Below are positions 12,963-13,254 of a stretch of 13,254 bases of DNA, in pieces. The stretch's first letter is position 1, and every line of letters starts with the position of its first letter. The notes under the pieces are model-generated. The model had not been told where the DNA came from. It did no database searches and saw only the letters and a program-made list of their open reading frames with translations. The position numbers and the translations under genes were made by a program. Origin of the DNA: an uncultured Campylobacter sp. (GTDB lineage Bacteria > Campylobacterota > Campylobacteria > Campylobacterales > Campylobacteraceae); NCBI RefSeq assembly GCF_938045205.1, contig NZ_CALIMY010000004.1, positions 1 through 13,254 of the forward strand, in the 5' to 3' direction.

Positions 12963-13254
12963 TTATATAAAATTTATATCTACAAATCTATCCCTGATCT
13001 CAATGTTATCAAGATTTAGATTTAGTTTGTCTTTTAAATACTTTTTCAAATTTACTCGTTCATACTCACTTAGCATAGTTAATGGGATGGCAAAATAATT
13101 ACTATGAGTACTATCTAATAAAATTAGAACATTTAAATTTATGCTATCTATTCTTCTTAAAATTTTAAGTACACCGAAGCAAAGAAGATTTATCGGATGC
13201 AGAGCGTACGATAAAATTAGCAAGAGAAATTTTTTAAATCTAGTTATATTGGCA
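12963..13254 (-). CDS. 3' part of an unidentified AT-rich gene, cut by the window edge
   Basis: The frame is open from the right edge to a TAA at 12963-12965, so about 96 C-terminal residues are visible and the start lies outside. A TTG at 13223 is in frame but has no ribosome site, so I read the gene as truncated by the window. It begins with a hydrophobic, basic stretch (KKFLLLILSYALHP), followed by a strand-like segment (INLNVLILLDSTHSNYF) and a C-terminal part rich in Leu, Asn, Lys and Asp ending DINFI. I do not recognise the family. Its codons are strongly AT-biased (ATA, TTA, AAT), unlike qNOR next to it, which suggests recent acquisition or a variable-surface locus. No terminator is evident before the qNOR promoter. 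Confidence 0.6.
   Translation of the reverse strand, partial: ANITRFKKFLLLILSYALHPINLLCFGVLKILRRIDSINLNVLILLDSTHSNYFAIPLTMLSEYERVNLKKYLKDKLNLNLDNIEIRDRFVDINFI

Overview
The window looks like chromosomal DNA of a Campylobacterota member, most likely a Campylobacter species with higher GC content than C. jejuni. The C. gracilis / C. rectus group is my best guess, made from memory of family sequences and not from a search. The reasons are the Campylobacter-like IspG, GroES/GroEL and YqeY sequences, the compact operons, and AT-rich intergenic DNA full of AAATTT words.

Layout, left to right: (1) ispG (isoprenoid synthesis, minus strand, TTG start), flanked by AT-rich gene-free DNA. (2) A secreted, very basic, low-complexity protein of unknown function (minus). 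(3) About 0.6 kb without a convincing gene, carrying a 16-bp palindrome and several GC-rich hairpins downstream of groEL. (4) The groES-groEL operon (minus), driven by a perfect TTGACA-N17-TATAAT promoter that runs directly into a CIRCE operator, so HrcA control is expected. (5) Divergent from groES, the only confident plus-strand gene: a 748-residue AsmA-like envelope protein with internal repeats. (6) A gene-poor stretch with inverted repeats. (7) Two minus-strand genes of unknown function, a lipoprotein and a two-helix membrane protein, probably co-transcribed. (8) A yqeY (GatB/YqeY domain) gene whose first 14 codons are separated from the rest by a one-base frameshift in an A run. (9) A quinol-dependent nitric oxide reductase with all metal ligands, its own terminator, and an upstream FNR/NnrR-type box placed exactly at -41.5 from the predicted start of transcription. 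(10) The 3' part of an unidentified, AT-rich gene cut by the right edge.

The genes do not form one pathway. They are housekeeping genes (ispG, groESL), envelope genes (AsmA-like, lipoprotein, membrane protein, basic secreted protein) and one anaerobic/nitrosative-stress gene (qNOR). I see no CRISPR array, rRNA, tRNA, transposase or phage gene. I did not find a clearly new multi-gene system. The most informative observations are the yqeY frameshift, the qNOR promoter architecture, the groE promoter/CIRCE overlap, and the two unknown envelope loci.
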